Counted from the stretch's first letter, positions 18,401 to 27,920 are shown. The stretch is 64,000 nucleotides of DNA from Bacillota bacterium (GCA_023420115.1 JAEZWR010000048.1:218820-282819); one strand, 5' to 3'. Made by a program: numbers and translations. The notes: generated from the sequence alone by a model not told the origin.

Positions 18401-19377
18401 TTCATGATTTAGATTTAATATTTCTGATCGAGAATAAGAATTATAATGGAACATATTATGCAATAAAAAGAATCATATCCCAGAGTATTAATTCATTTAT
18501 TTTTGACATTGAAAATAATATTGATGAAATAATATTTAGACCACAATTTTTTGAATGGAACTTTGGAGATTTTGCTGATGTTGATAAGTCAGAAATTATT
18601 GATATGGGTAGAGGGCGCAGCCTTGAACTCGAAAATGAGAAAATAAAAGTCAGGCTTCGCGGAAAGGTCGATAGAGTTGATAGAGTTATACGCAGTGTGT
18701 CTTCGCCACTGGAAGAGTATCGTATAGTTGACTATAAATTGGGCAGAAAAGAAATCGAGTTTTCCAGAATTTTAGATGGTATTGATATGCAACTTCTAGT
18801 ATATATTGAGGCGCTGCAGCGCTTTTTATCAGAAGGAAAAAGTAAAAGAACAGAAACTAATTCATTTTTTACTGACGAAGGAAAAGTGCAAAAGATTGTC
18901 AGTGATGCCTCTTATTTTTTGCTCGATGCTGTTGGATATAGATTAGACCACGATGATAGAGAGAATTTGAGAGAGATCAAAGAGAAAATTAAAAGTGGAG
19001 AAATTGATGAGACTAGTTTGAGAGATGTGCTGATAAAGATTCAAAGTAAGACATTCCAAGAAAATTCTCTACTTAATAAAATCAGGGCTTGTTTAGAAAA
19101 TAAGAAAAAGTTTAAAGTTATTAATGAGTTAAAAGATAGGCTAAATTATGATGCGCCTGCTGATAATAATACATATAAAGAAGCAAGAAAAATATTACTG
19201 AAAATGAAAGAACATGTCCTAAATAAATGTTTATCAAATGCTGATTCCATTCAAAGTGGGGATTTTAAAACTAGCCCATATTATGACAAAGAGTTATCTG
19301 CTTGTAAGTACTGTTTGTTTAGAAATTCGTGTAGGTCATGTGATGAAGTTAATCATAATGAAATTGATGAGGGATAA
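15436..19377 (+). CDS. addB: AddB subunit of the AddAB helicase-nuclease
   Basis: AddAB processes double-strand breaks for recombination. This 1313-residue subunit has the C-terminal RecB-type nuclease with H in ITHMFLENVF and the catalytic IVDYKLG, and the Fe-S cluster cysteines: Cys874 (SLCPMQYFF) plus Cys1290, Cys1293 and Cys1299 in the C-x2-C-x5-C arrangement of Bacillus AddB. The N-terminus (MNIIYSNCPELY) lacks a Walker A motif, as in the RexB type, so the subunit probably does not hydrolyse ATP. It is some 150 residues longer than the usual AddB and rich in Asp, Asn and Lys. GAGGG precedes the ATG. It is followed two bases later by addA. Confidence 0.94.
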   Translation: MNIIYSNCPELYIRNAYNNIYETLQKDKFKHIYIIVSEQRKVYFENELFKRLNLKSFVNLEVLSLDRFLYQISNEIGTLEVDEDIPSKVADSIKEILNLYIAKKELEKEDLSKFDREYLAEIDNLLVLKSELDNFIRSDIGSEYLDSLLADLEQDDACLDIINRIRLLIKFNDKYKDELNKDGVYDRSRRTALLLSLLESIFDNFKKVNCNSDELDFPYSRLKHLFESHIYFLGMAENRFVRDDEFQLMTLIDNISEKCFVSAEISNKCLDYVIKSRTWNKRSFFAPAEKLICNFLEVEDLETNFIYANSDDKYKIDPVVYLAKKWHLLNSSEEDNDDELDNVHSLKENLKQYYKSGENRIIDRISILNASSIEDLAGYIAAYIKKLKRLGGVNYSDIAITYAEENESYLNILFSRLREYEIPFYSDKDIDLSLSCFSNFFTELLAFLEYNSYPVKLDQITKIFKFLPNSRLKLIIDYFENFVLSFNTNISQILNKYDDIKMDIYRNLFSCSGSETNVPMSELFTGLDLYIQKNSNFLSKFTNEKIKFISFIYVMDRFVKPLFELNINIKEKRLDCISLILGFMEKIDIESLILQELKNETIDSFSKDALKDSWNFFLEFMMEIKDKFIIQSYTIYELKRLYELNAQDIKVKRLPIGVNQIFVSRAEKVSQSSFPYFFIFQAEQASFPFSEFKQRRYFKLSDYKYLPDDKFLYPILENRIAEALIVYNLLLAADKYLCITYAGDKDKQSNFCAFVDNNLSDFDTDKSYIFNLNNKINEADNLINISTRRQIDNFIFETDLEYIKSLTKASNSADILRYSIKNDKRLITDDSFIDAGKKREKSFVLGNEYEEIRQTLFPDERIYSVSQLEKYSLCPMQYFFTYGLSLKERENAGIDARIQGTITHMFLENVFRNINASIYQESLYKSKVDGLEKYINSSNVDLVDDKSNIDPEYKKDYAIIKNHLKMEMLNYLKKINNEKILDEMLNKVIHDLDLIFLIENKNYNGTYYAIKRIISQSINSFIFDIENNIDEIIFRPQFFEWNFGDFADVDKSEIIDMGRGRSLELENEKIKVRLRGKVDRVDRVIRSVSSPLEEYRIVDYKLGRKEIEFSRILDGIDMQLLVYIEALQRFLSEGKSKRTETNSFFTDEGKVQKIVSDASYFLLDAVGYRLDHDDRENLREIKEKIKSGEIDETSLRDVLIKIQSKTFQENSLLNKIRACLENKKKFKVINELKDRLNYDAPADNNTYKEARKILLKMKEHVLNKCLSNADSIQSGDFKTSPYYDKELSACKYCLFRNSCRSCDEVNHNEIDEG

Positions 19378-19379
19378 TT

Positions 19380-22300
19380 ATGAGTTTAGATTGGCGTTTA
19401 GATAAATTGACTGAGGAGCAAAGAGCGGTTGTATTGGCGGAGCCTGACAGGGATATATTGGTATCAGCTTCAGCTGGCTCTGGAAAGACTCATGTTTTAA
19501 GTGAAAGAATATCTTACAGAATCAGCGAGTTCGCTATGGATTTAAAACGAATTTTGGTACTAACATTTACCGAGGCTGCCAGTGCTTCTATGAAGAAGCG
19601 AATTGAGGATAAGATTAACTATTATATTGAAGAGAATAGAGTTAGGAGAAGTAAAGAGAAAGATTTAGAAAAGATTGAAAAATATAAAGAGTCTACTCGC
19701 AATTTACTAGCAGCTAGAGAAGACTTATCTGTTTGCAAAATTACGACCTTTCACTCCTTTTGTAAGGCTCTAATTGATGAGAATATAGGTCAATTACAGA
19801 GCTTGGACAACTCCAGTTTGCATCCATCTTATAGAGTTTTGGACGAGGCCGATGCCAATAGTATTCTTTATAAATCGTGTACCGAGGTTATTGACAGATA
19901 TTATAATGAAGAAGAATTTTTTAAGATAAAAGAAAATAAAAGAGAGTTAAATGAACTGAGTCAAAATGAGTTTTTTCTCTTGAGTTCTCTATTGGGTTCT
20001 GGGAAAAATGACAGAGTATTAATTGATGTTTTGGCTACATTTTATAAAAACTTAAGAAATTACCCTAATTATTTAAGCTTTCTTGAAAATAAAATTATTG
20101 AAAATGAAAAGATTGCGAATGTTTTTGATTCGGATGAAGATGTATATTTTTTTGATTTTCTCATTAAGCATGTAAAAAAATACAGCCAAAAGTTCAGATA
20201 TGAAATTGAATTAGTAAATAATTATTTTTTGAGGGTCCTTGATAAATGCAAAGAAGAAGCAATATATAAAGATGACAGATCTCTTTGTGTATATTATGCA
20301 CTAAGACAGATAAATAATACTTTAAATGATATCAGAGGCGATTTTTTAGATGGTAAGAATTGCAATTTAGATAATAATGATCCGATAGTTAACATCAGGA
20401 AAATTTTAAAAAAATATTTTGCTCTTTCTAAGCGATATCAATTAGCTGTCTGTATGTTTAAGATTCCGTCAGAGCAGACTCTTAATAAGAACACTGAGCT
20501 CAAAGAGCTTGTTGCTGACTTGGCTACCAAAATAAGTCTTTGGATAAAAGATGGGGAGAAGACAGAGTTTGAAATAAATTTAGCTGATTTGGATTTCTTA
20601 AAGAAATTAAAGGGCTTAGCATTAAGTAAAAATTTCCCCTTTTCTGGTATGGTAGAGTTGCTTCAATTAATAGATGTTTATTTTTATTATCTTTTTGATA
20701 TTGCTATAAAGTCAGATAATAAGAAGAAATATACACTTGATTTTCATCCATTTAAATATGATGAAGAAATATATGTGGAAGAGAGTAAGAATATATCTTC
20801 TCTTCTCAAAATTTTACAGTCCATAATAATCGATATAGAGAAGCAGTATAAGAAAAATAAATTAAAAGAAAATGCTGTGGATTTTTCTGATTTAATACAT
20901 CTTGCTTATAAATTAATTGATGAGAATAAAGATGAGTATCAGAGACTATATGATGAAGTATATATTGATGAGTATCAGGATACTTCCGTTATTCAGGAAA
21001 AATTATTTTCTAATTTGGCGGCGGGAAAACGTTTCATGGTTGGAGATATGAAACAAAGTATATATCGCTTCCAAGGGGCAGAGATTTCAAATTTTAGAGA
21101 TAAGGAATTAAATGAAGACAAAAACACCAATGTGTTTAGACTTAGTACTAACTTCAGAACGAAGAGTTATCTGCTAGATTTTATTAACTCATTTTTTACT
21201 AAAATAATGACTTCTGAACTAGGTGAGATTGAATATGATCAAACACAATTTATGTTTCCATATAGTGGGAATATTAGCGAAAAAGCAGTTCCTGAACTAC
21301 TAGGTAATAATGTAGATGAAGATATAATTAAATTTTCTAAAGAAGAAAAATATATAAGTAAAGATGATTACGATAAATTCGTTAAGATTATAAATATAGA
21401 GACTTTAAATACTAAATCTCTTGAAAATGAAATGTTTAGGGAAGCCTTTGCAGATCTTATAAATGAGTATCGAATAGATACTAAAGATTTATTAGAGCAA
21501 GAAAATAATATGCCATATTATTTTCTTGCTGAGTATGTAAAAAAATTGAAGAATGACAAAAAGATAGAGTTCAAAGATATCGCAATTATCAGTAGAAACA
21601 ATCAAGAATTGGCAAAAATTGCTACCATACTTAATTTGTGTAATATCCCTAGTTCTATAGCCTACGAAAGTGGTGAGCTTTATTCCAAAAGAGAACTTGA
21701 GAGCTTTATCAAATTGCTTTCGAATCGTATGCAGGATGATGCTTTACTTGCCTATTTACTTTCAGATCTTAATATATACCGTTTCAGTCATGAAGAACTT
21801 GCAAAAATTAGTGCAGATTCTAAAAATTTTTATAAGAACACACGTGAAAGTTTTTGTTATCGTTTTTATAATTACCCTAGTTTGGCTGAAGAAACAGAAC
21901 TTAGAAATAAGGTTGCTGCTTGTATTAGCGATCTTGAGAGTTTAGCTGATATGGCAAGATATCAAAGTTCATATGATTTCTTTTCGTATATGTATGATAG
22001 AGTCGATTATGAAAGAGTCTGCTCTAGTAGAGATAGCGCAGCTGAAGAGGTTAAATTTGCAAGAGATTTTTTGAAATATCTTGCATCAGAAAAAGCGACT
22101 GCTATTAAATTTATAGTCAATATAGGTGAAAATTTAAACAATAGTTCTCTTTCTGATATTGTAAAGGTGAATGACGATGAGGATGCTGAGGCTATTAGGC
22201 TACTAACATACCATAAGAGTAAGGGTTTGGAATTTAAAGAAGTAATACTATATATGGGAGCTGGAAAATTAAAATATAGAGATGATTCCAGTGTCAGCAT

Positions 22301-24266
22301 AGATAATGACTTCGGCTTGGCAACATTGAATATTGAAAAGAATTATGGCTTCAAATATAAGAGTCTCAAGAAACAGTTATACAATATTTACGACCAGCAA
22401 AAATATTATTCAGAAGAACTAAGAATAATATATGTTGCTCTTACGAGAGCAAAAGAAGGTATGCATATAATCCTTAAGAATTGCGATCTTTCAGGAGAAC
22501 TTGAACCGGAGTATATGTTTAAATTTGTTGATTTAAATGATCCTGAAATTTTTGAGTATAAGCAAATGAGAAATTCACGCGCGAAATATTTTACTGAGTG
22601 TAATGCAATCGATGACAAAAGTAAATTTACTCATAGCACCGAATCTTGGTTAAAATCACTAGTAATTGATTCTGAAAGAATTAATATTTCCAATATGAAT
22701 TATGACGAGTTAATGAAGTTGCAAAATCTATTGCCAGATGTCAGTGAAATTAATTGTAGACCTTATTACGAAAGTAGATTGAGTATAAGAGAATATTTTG
22801 AAAAACAACTATCAAATACAAATGATAGTAATAACTCACTCACAAAAGAAAATGATTCCTATAATTTACTTATGGATAAGTCTAGGAATTATATTTTTAT
22901 TAATATACGTCTAAATAGGGAAGTAATATATAAAAAGTATAGGAACATAATAACTGACATTAGTAGTGAATTAAAAAAGAATGTATATAGCATTTTACAA
23001 AAGAAGACAGATGGTAATATTGATGAAATGATGAAAGAAAATGAACGTTTGCATATCTATAATAACACTCTTTCTCCTATACAGATAATTGGAAGTATTG
23101 ATGAGGACAAACTTACGCTAGCGGAATTTATTAAACTTAATTCAAAAGAAACAAATGATAAGCTTAATAATTTACAGTCAAAGTATGCTGCATCTGCAAT
23201 ATCTAAGCAGACCACTATTAATGAGAACTTACTTCATATCAACAAGCAGAATTTGAAGAATAAGGAGATAGGTATTGGTATATTAGCAGCTAGGAGGGAG
23301 GATGAAGATTTTAATCTATCAGAACATTTGGAAAATGAGGAAATATTGAATCTTTATCCAGCTATTAATGAAACACTTCTACATATAAGTGACATTCTCG
23401 ATAGTGTAGCAAATGGAGATATTTATAGAGACTTACCTGAAAATACTACTTCGACAGATGAAGCTTGTGATGAGCCTTTGAGTTTCGAATATGCACAAGA
23501 AACAATGAAAGAATATTATTTTGATGATAAAGTGAGCGAAAGTGACCATAAGCCGAAGGCCAATGAACTTGGTAGCTTGTATCATAATCTAATGAGATAT
23601 CTTGATTTCAAAAAACTAATAGTTTCTTACACTAATAATAGTTTTGATGAAGAAGTAAATAGACAATTAGAAGAGATAATAAAATTTAACTTAATCAGTA
23701 AAAAGAATATTTTTTATTTAAAAGAATATATAGATAGTATTTACGCCTTTATTTCAAGTGAATTAATTAAATCTTTTTATATAACAAAAGATACTGATAA
23801 GGTGGATAGCGAACAATACATAGAGTTTAAAGAAAAATCATTTACTATGGAATTAGAAGAGAAAGAACTATTCAATCATATAGGTGTTGCTTGGCCTAAT
23901 ATTAGCCCTTCTGAGACTGGAAGAGAGATAGAGAATAAAAGAACATTATCTGATAGTGAATATAATAAATTTAATGATGGTGCTAAATTTTATGTACAAG
24001 GAGTCGTTGACCTCATGTTCGTATCAGAGAATGAGGCTGTTATCATTGATTATAAGACTGATAAACTTAGCTCAGATTCACTTCCTAACTCAAGAATAGT
24101 TGCGGATTTAATAGTTGATAAAACTGATGAGAATCTAATTACTTTACAAAAAAGATATAAGAAACAGATGGATATCTATACCGCTGCACTCGAAAAAGCC
24201 TGGGATATAAAGGTTAAAAGTAGATATATTTATTCAACTTATAGCTGTAAATTTTATAGTATTTAA
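19380..24266 (+). CDS. addA: AddA subunit of the AddAB helicase-nuclease, unusually long
   Basis: This is the UvrD-like helicase plus nuclease subunit. The Q motif LTEEQRAVV and Walker A ASAGSGKTHV are at residues 10-40, LTFTEAAS is motif Ia, DEYQDTSVIQ is Walker B, GDMKQSIYRFQGA is motif III, TYHKSKGLEF is motif V and YVALTRAKEG is motif VI near residue 1030. The RecB-type nuclease follows with GVVDLMF and IIDYKTDKL near residues 1540-1560. At 1628 residues it is about 350-400 longer than typical AddA: both the helicase insert regions and the link between motif VI and the nuclease are expanded and polar. The gene follows addB by two bases with GAGGG upstream and ends at a strong terminator. 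Confidence 0.96.
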   Translation: MSLDWRLDKLTEEQRAVVLAEPDRDILVSASAGSGKTHVLSERISYRISEFAMDLKRILVLTFTEAASASMKKRIEDKINYYIEENRVRRSKEKDLEKIEKYKESTRNLLAAREDLSVCKITTFHSFCKALIDENIGQLQSLDNSSLHPSYRVLDEADANSILYKSCTEVIDRYYNEEEFFKIKENKRELNELSQNEFFLLSSLLGSGKNDRVLIDVLATFYKNLRNYPNYLSFLENKIIENEKIANVFDSDEDVYFFDFLIKHVKKYSQKFRYEIELVNNYFLRVLDKCKEEAIYKDDRSLCVYYALRQINNTLNDIRGDFLDGKNCNLDNNDPIVNIRKILKKYFALSKRYQLAVCMFKIPSEQTLNKNTELKELVADLATKISLWIKDGEKTEFEINLADLDFLKKLKGLALSKNFPFSGMVELLQLIDVYFYYLFDIAIKSDNKKKYTLDFHPFKYDEEIYVEESKNISSLLKILQSIIIDIEKQYKKNKLKENAVDFSDLIHLAYKLIDENKDEYQRLYDEVYIDEYQDTSVIQEKLFSNLAAGKRFMVGDMKQSIYRFQGAEISNFRDKELNEDKNTNVFRLSTNFRTKSYLLDFINSFFTKIMTSELGEIEYDQTQFMFPYSGNISEKAVPELLGNNVDEDIIKFSKEEKYISKDDYDKFVKIINIETLNTKSLENEMFREAFADLINEYRIDTKDLLEQENNMPYYFLAEYVKKLKNDKKIEFKDIAIISRNNQELAKIATILNLCNIPSSIAYESGELYSKRELESFIKLLSNRMQDDALLAYLLSDLNIYRFSHEELAKISADSKNFYKNTRESFCYRFYNYPSLAEETELRNKVAACISDLESLADMARYQSSYDFFSYMYDRVDYERVCSSRDSAAEEVKFARDFLKYLASEKATAIKFIVNIGENLNNSSLSDIVKVNDDEDAEAIRLLTYHKSKGLEFKEVILYMGAGKLKYRDDSSVSIDNDFGLATLNIEKNYGFKYKSLKKQLYNIYDQQKYYSEELRIIYVALTRAKEGMHIILKNCDLSGELEPEYMFKFVDLNDPEIFEYKQMRNSRAKYFTECNAIDDKSKFTHSTESWLKSLVIDSERINISNMNYDELMKLQNLLPDVSEINCRPYYESRLSIREYFEKQLSNTNDSNNSLTKENDSYNLLMDKSRNYIFINIRLNREVIYKKYRNIITDISSELKKNVYSILQKKTDGNIDEMMKENERLHIYNNTLSPIQIIGSIDEDKLTLAEFIKLNSKETNDKLNNLQSKYAASAISKQTTINENLLHINKQNLKNKEIGIGILAARREDEDFNLSEHLENEEILNLYPAINETLLHISDILDSVANGDIYRDLPENTTSTDEACDEPLSFEYAQETMKEYYFDDKVSESDHKPKANELGSLYHNLMRYLDFKKLIVSYTNNSFDEEVNRQLEEIIKFNLISKKNIFYLKEYIDSIYAFISSELIKSFYITKDTDKVDSEQYIEFKEKSFTMELEEKELFNHIGVAWPNISPSETGREIENKRTLSDSEYNKFNDGAKFYVQGVVDLMFVSENEAVIIDYKTDKLSSDSLPNSRIVADLIVDKTDENLITLQKRYKKQMDIYTAALEKAWDIKVKSRYIYSTYSCKFYSI

Positions 24267-24281
24267 TCTGACATATAGCTT

Positions 24282-24333
24282 AAATAGCAACTTATTTAGG
24301 TGATTTAAAATAGAGATAAGTTGCTATTTATTT
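24282..24333. terminator. Terminator between convergent addA and tadA
   Basis: AAATAGCAACTTAT (24282-24295) pairs perfectly with ATAAGTTGCTATTT (24316-24329), followed by ATTTTTATT. The 3' arm overlaps the last codons of the minus-strand tadA gene. Confidence 0.85.
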
Positions 24334-25082
24334 TTATTATCTGAATAAATAGTTAAGTTGTTTATGTGCAGTATTTTATTCCCATTTTCAATCATAAGCT
24401 TGCGTTTACTCTTGCTACCTAGAATCTTATTGCGTTTGCGTAAAGTTTTGAAAAAACTTTTAAGTTGATTTTCAGTAAAAAGACCAAGGTCTTTATCGGC
24501 TTGTTCATACTCACATTTTTTAGTCCCGATATCAAGATCTAAAAGATTTGCTCTGCTGAGCACACAGCCCTGTTTATTGTCGAGAGCTGCAAAGATTAGT
24601 CTTCTCAGCCTAACTTGTCTAATCAAACCACAACACATAATACATGGTTCAAGATTTACATAAAGACTATAATCATCAAGTCGCCATGTCTTATTTTCAG
24701 CACAGAATTTACTTATCAGCTTACATTCAGCGTGTCCTAGTGGATCTTGATTATTTTCTCTTACATTAAGCGAAAAAGCTACGATTTGTGATTGATTATT
24801 TAGAAGGACAGCAGCTACTGGAACCTCTCCCAGTGTAGAAATTGCTTCGGCAAGCTGCAATACTAAAATCATTACTGCTCTATCTACACTTTTATTTCTA
24901 TCACTAATATCTAAATCTTGGGCAAGTCCTAAAAGGAATTCATTAAAGATAGGTAAATATTTGTCTATGCGAATTTCTAATTCCTTAATATTATCAAAAT
25001 GGCCTAGGAAACTAAGATCTAATGTCTTATCTGAATCACTAAAAATTCTATTGTAAATTCCATTTAATATTTCACGATTCAT
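24324..25082 (-). CDS. tadA: tRNA-specific adenosine deaminase (TadA family) with N-terminal extension
   Basis: TadA deaminates A34 to inosine in tRNA-Arg(ACG). The zinc deaminase core is clear: GEVPVAAVLL, then the ligand and catalytic pair H117-A-E119 (GHAECKLI) and the PCxxC motif with Cys147 and Cys150 (NLEPCIMCCGLI). The protein has 252 residues against about 150-160 usually. A 70-residue N-terminal extension without recognisable motif precedes the core, and Met71 at the core boundary is an alternative start. The C-terminus after the deaminase fold is also about 45 residues longer and basic. A related cytosine/guanine deaminase is possible but less likely given the CGLIRQVRLRRLIFAA sequence. 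Confidence 0.82.
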   Translation of the reverse strand: MNREILNGIYNRIFSDSDKTLDLSFLGHFDNIKELEIRIDKYLPIFNEFLLGLAQDLDISDRNKSVDRAVMILVLQLAEAISTLGEVPVAAVLLNNQSQIVAFSLNVRENNQDPLGHAECKLISKFCAENKTWRLDDYSLYVNLEPCIMCCGLIRQVRLRRLIFAALDNKQGCVLSRANLLDLDIGTKKCEYEQADKDLGLFTENQLKSFFKTLRKRNKILGSKSKRKLMIENGNKILHINNLTIYSDNKNK

Positions 25083-25128
25083 ATTAGTTCAATATCTACT
25101 TTATATTGATGGTTTAATAAATATTACG

Positions 25129-25198
25129 ATAAAAGCACTCTCGTGATCAAGATACCAAGTAGTAAGTAAGCTTGAGTATTTGAAACTAGGGAGTGCTT
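25129..25198 (-). terminator. Terminator of galK with long structured loop
   Basis: On the minus strand AAGCACTC (25198-25191) pairs with GAGTGCTT (25140-25133), then TTATCG. Between them, further segments can pair (TAC-CAAG with CTTG-GTA, and TCAA with TTGA), so the whole forms one long imperfect hairpin. Confidence 0.6.
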
Positions 25199-25268
25199 GT
25201 AATAGACTTTAACTTTAAACATTTAATATAAATTATAACTTTGCCTTGAAAAGAATAAGTGTATTATT

Positions 25269-26555
25269 TTAATTTAATACTTCACAGGCCCCTACTGGTC
25301 TAATTCTCACCACATAGCTTGAACCGTCACCAAATAGTTCGTCCATTTTTTTCATATATATTTCGCGATTTTCTTTTTTTACTATTGCTAAGATTGTGCC
25401 TGAGAAGCCACCACCATGAACTCTATTTACTCCACCTAAAATTGTAAGGAGCTCTTGTGAATATGCCAAAGCTATAGAAACGGCTTGCTCTTGTGGTTTA
25501 CTCGCTACATAAATATTTTGAAGTAGCGTCCAACTGGATAAGCCAGAGCCTTTAACATCTTCCATAAAGTCATTGATTCTTGATTCTTTAAGTGACTTTA
25601 TTTGTCTATCTACGCGCTTATTTTCATCAAAGAAATGAATGGCTCTTAAGACCGCTCGGTCACCACAATTATTTCTTATTTCTTTGATATTATTATAAAA
25701 TTCCTTTTCATCACACTCAGCAAGATAAGATTTCCCAAAATAAGAAGCAACCTTTCTCATTTCATTAGGCACAGATGCATATTCATCAGTAAGGTCGGCG
25801 TGATTGGAACCTGTTTTGCTAAGGACGATAGAATAGCCGAGACCTTCAAAAGAAATATCAAGCTGTTCTAATTCTGGAGAGCTGATATCAAAGAAATTTA
25901 ATGAAAAAATTTGACCTATAGCACTTCCACATTGATCAAGCATCCCAGATGGCTTCCCAAAGAACTCATTCTCAGCAAACTGAGCCATACGAGCTCGTTC
26001 AATAGGATCAATATCCCCATTGTTATATAGAGAATCCAAAATTGATACAATAAGCAGTTCAAAAGCTGCTGACGAAGATATTCCAGATGCAGAAGGTACG
26101 CTCGATATCGTGTAAGCTCTGAAGCCACCGATGTTCTTGTCTAAATCTTTAAAAGCTCTGGCAATTCCCCTTATTAGAGAGGCTGAACGTTCACGCTCAC
26201 CGGGAATAACTTCTAATACAGATAAATCTACATTGTCAACTTTGTCATATCCTTCAGATTTTAAGGTTATACAATTGTTATCTGTTGGTTCAACTACAGC
26301 TATAATATCTAGATCAACTGAGGCACAAATAACCTTCCCATGCTGGTGATCGGTATGATTGCCTGAAATTTCACATCTTCCAGGGGAAGAAAATAATCTT
26401 ATATCTCCTACTTTTCCATAAAATTTTTCAAATCCTTCAATTGCGTGAAGATAGCGAGATCTAGCTTCCTCCAGATTTTCCTCAGAATAGAGTTTAGAAA
26501 AGATGGTATCATATGACAGATTCTTTATTTGTTCTTTTACTGTTGTGCTATTCAT
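25269..26555 (-). CDS. galK: Galactokinase
   Basis: GalK phosphorylates alpha-D-galactose at C1 as the first step of the Leloir pathway. This 428-residue GHMP kinase has SPGRCEISGNHTDHQHG, the galactokinase signature in the form seen in clostridia, the ATP-binding GHMP motif SASGISSSAAFELL, and the C-terminal RVHGGGFSGTILAIV motif. The catalytic Asp lies in GKPSGMLDQCGSA. I chose the ATG at 26555 because an AGGAGGA site lies seven bases before it; the frame is open for 29 more codons upstream with no such site. No galT, galE or transporter gene adjoins it, so the rest of the pathway must be elsewhere. Confidence 0.96.
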   Translation of the reverse strand: MNSTTVKEQIKNLSYDTIFSKLYSEENLEEARSRYLHAIEGFEKFYGKVGDIRLFSSPGRCEISGNHTDHQHGKVICASVDLDIIAVVEPTDNNCITLKSEGYDKVDNVDLSVLEVIPGERERSASLIRGIARAFKDLDKNIGGFRAYTISSVPSASGISSSAAFELLIVSILDSLYNNGDIDPIERARMAQFAENEFFGKPSGMLDQCGSAIGQIFSLNFFDISSPELEQLDISFEGLGYSIVLSKTGSNHADLTDEYASVPNEMRKVASYFGKSYLAECDEKEFYNNIKEIRNNCGDRAVLRAIHFFDENKRVDRQIKSLKESRINDFMEDVKGSGLSSWTLLQNIYVASKPQEQAVSIALAYSQELLTILGGVNRVHGGGFSGTILAIVKKENREIYMKKMDELFGDGSSYVVRIRPVGACEVLN

Positions 26556-26868
26556 CGCTAATCCTCCTAAAAAGAAAATACAGATATATAAATTATACTT
26601 TAAAAAATAGATATATTGCATATAAATAGAATATTGATACAAGAATATACCTTATATGAAATGATAAGATAACAAAAAATAAAAAAGCAGTAGTTGGTCG
26701 AGGGAGATTTACTTGATAACGTTGTAGATTGAATTTATAATTACAAGTTGTTTTATATTTTTTATTGTGAATATAGAGCATTTAATTATCCTCCAGTATG
26801 CATGTAGAATAAGTTTATGGATGATGTTGTATGATGATTGGAGGACAATAAATTAGTGGAAGGTAATT
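26556..26868. other. Divergent intergenic region of about 310 bases
   Basis: This holds the 5' regions of galK (minus) and the zinc-ribbon gene (plus). TTATCCTCCA (about 26776-26785) and TGGAGGACAA (about 26839-26848) form a near-perfect inverted repeat, probably reflecting GGAGG-like sequences rather than an operator. No gene and no clear promoter pair could be picked with confidence. Confidence 0.4.
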
Positions 26869-27729
26869 ATGGCAAAAATAGACGGTAAGTGTGCTAACTG
26901 TGGTTCAATTATTAGAATTGATAACAAGAGTGAAAAATCACGTTGTCCATTCTGTTGGGCTGAGACTGATAATACTTTGGCACAGAATCTTTTTGAGGAT
27001 GATAGTAATCATAGTTATAAGAATGAAAATTATACACAGCCAACTGATGATGAGAGATTAAATTTAATCAGAGGCGGCAATAGTGTCAATCATGTAAGTA
27101 GCAAAAGAACCAGCACTCAAGTTCAGCCAAAAAAGAAAAAAGACAATGGTCCTTCAGCTGTTGAGAAGGTAAAGGCAATGAACAAGGCTATTGTCCGTGT
27201 GCCAAGAGTCCCATTGAAGAAATGGTTAATCGTTTTTCTTATCCCGGCGGTACTTTTGATTTTATTTTTAGCGATCAGTTTGCCAACTTACTTTTCACGG
27301 ATTAATAAGAGAGCTGAATTATTAGAATTACTCAAGAATAATAAGAGTTTTAATATCTCTGATTCCAGTCATTTTTCTATTGATGGACTTAGCAATGAAC
27401 TTTTACTATTTGTATCGGATGAAGATCCTGGTGCTACATTATCAGAGAAAATGGCAAAAGAGTATCAGCTAATGCATGATAATGTTTATGGTAATGAAGC
27501 TGGAACTGGTAAAGTAAGAGTTCAGATACTCTCATCTAATAAGTCCTATGAATTTGTTATTAAGGGTGAGAATATTACGGCTAATGAACTTAAGGATTCA
27601 GAACCAATTAAGATACAGGAAAATGAGTCTGCTCCTGCCGAGGCTGAAGCTTCAAAAGAAGAAATTGCTAGTTCAGAAGCTGAAGTAAATTCTAGTTCGA
27701 TTACTACTTCAACTTCATCAGATAATTAA
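26869..27729 (+). CDS. Zinc-ribbon, single-pass membrane protein of unknown function
   Basis: The 286-residue product starts with a zinc ribbon (Cys8, Cys11, Cys26, Cys29; CANC and CPFC), followed by a polar, basic linker. One transmembrane helix spans about residues 118-139 (LIVFLIPAVLLILFLAISLP). The outer part (about 140-250) looks folded but matches nothing I recognise. The last 40 residues are a low-complexity Ala/Ser/Glu tail. The ribbon would be cytoplasmic and the rest outside. GGAAGG lies six bases before the ATG. It stands alone between divergent galK and a terminator. A regulatory or envelope-stress role could be guessed but nothing shows it. Confidence 0.8.
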   Translation: MAKIDGKCANCGSIIRIDNKSEKSRCPFCWAETDNTLAQNLFEDDSNHSYKNENYTQPTDDERLNLIRGGNSVNHVSSKRTSTQVQPKKKKDNGPSAVEKVKAMNKAIVRVPRVPLKKWLIVFLIPAVLLILFLAISLPTYFSRINKRAELLELLKNNKSFNISDSSHFSIDGLSNELLLFVSDEDPGATLSEKMAKEYQLMHDNVYGNEAGTGKVRVQILSSNKSYEFVIKGENITANELKDSEPIKIQENESAPAEAEASKEEIASSEAEVNSSSITTSTSSDN

Positions 27730-27771
27730 GAAATGAGTCAATTGATTTTGAATAAAGATAGTAATACTTAT

Positions 27772-27804
27772 GAAGTGGTATATAGATATACCGCTTCTTT
27801 TTTT
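27772..27804 (+). terminator. Terminator of the zinc-ribbon protein gene
   Basis: GAAGTGGTATA (27772-27782) and TATACCGCTTC (27787-27797) pair with one G-T wobble around a short loop, followed by TTTTTTT. Confidence 0.85.
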
Positions 27805-27820
27805 ATTAAATTTTAAAGAT

Positions 27821-27863
27821 AATAAAAATCCACTGAAGAATCTAAAACTCTTCAGTGGATTTT
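27821..27863 (-). terminator. Terminator of trxB
   Basis: AAAATCCACTGAAGA (27825-27839) and TCTTCAGTGGATTTT (27849-27863) are perfect complements over 15 bases. On the minus strand the stem is followed by a T-rich run (TTTTTATTATC including the arm end). Confidence 0.85.
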
Positions 27864-27920
27864 ATCCAATAAATATTTGCCTAGAAATAGATTGATAAGT
27901 GTAATTATAAATTAGAATGT

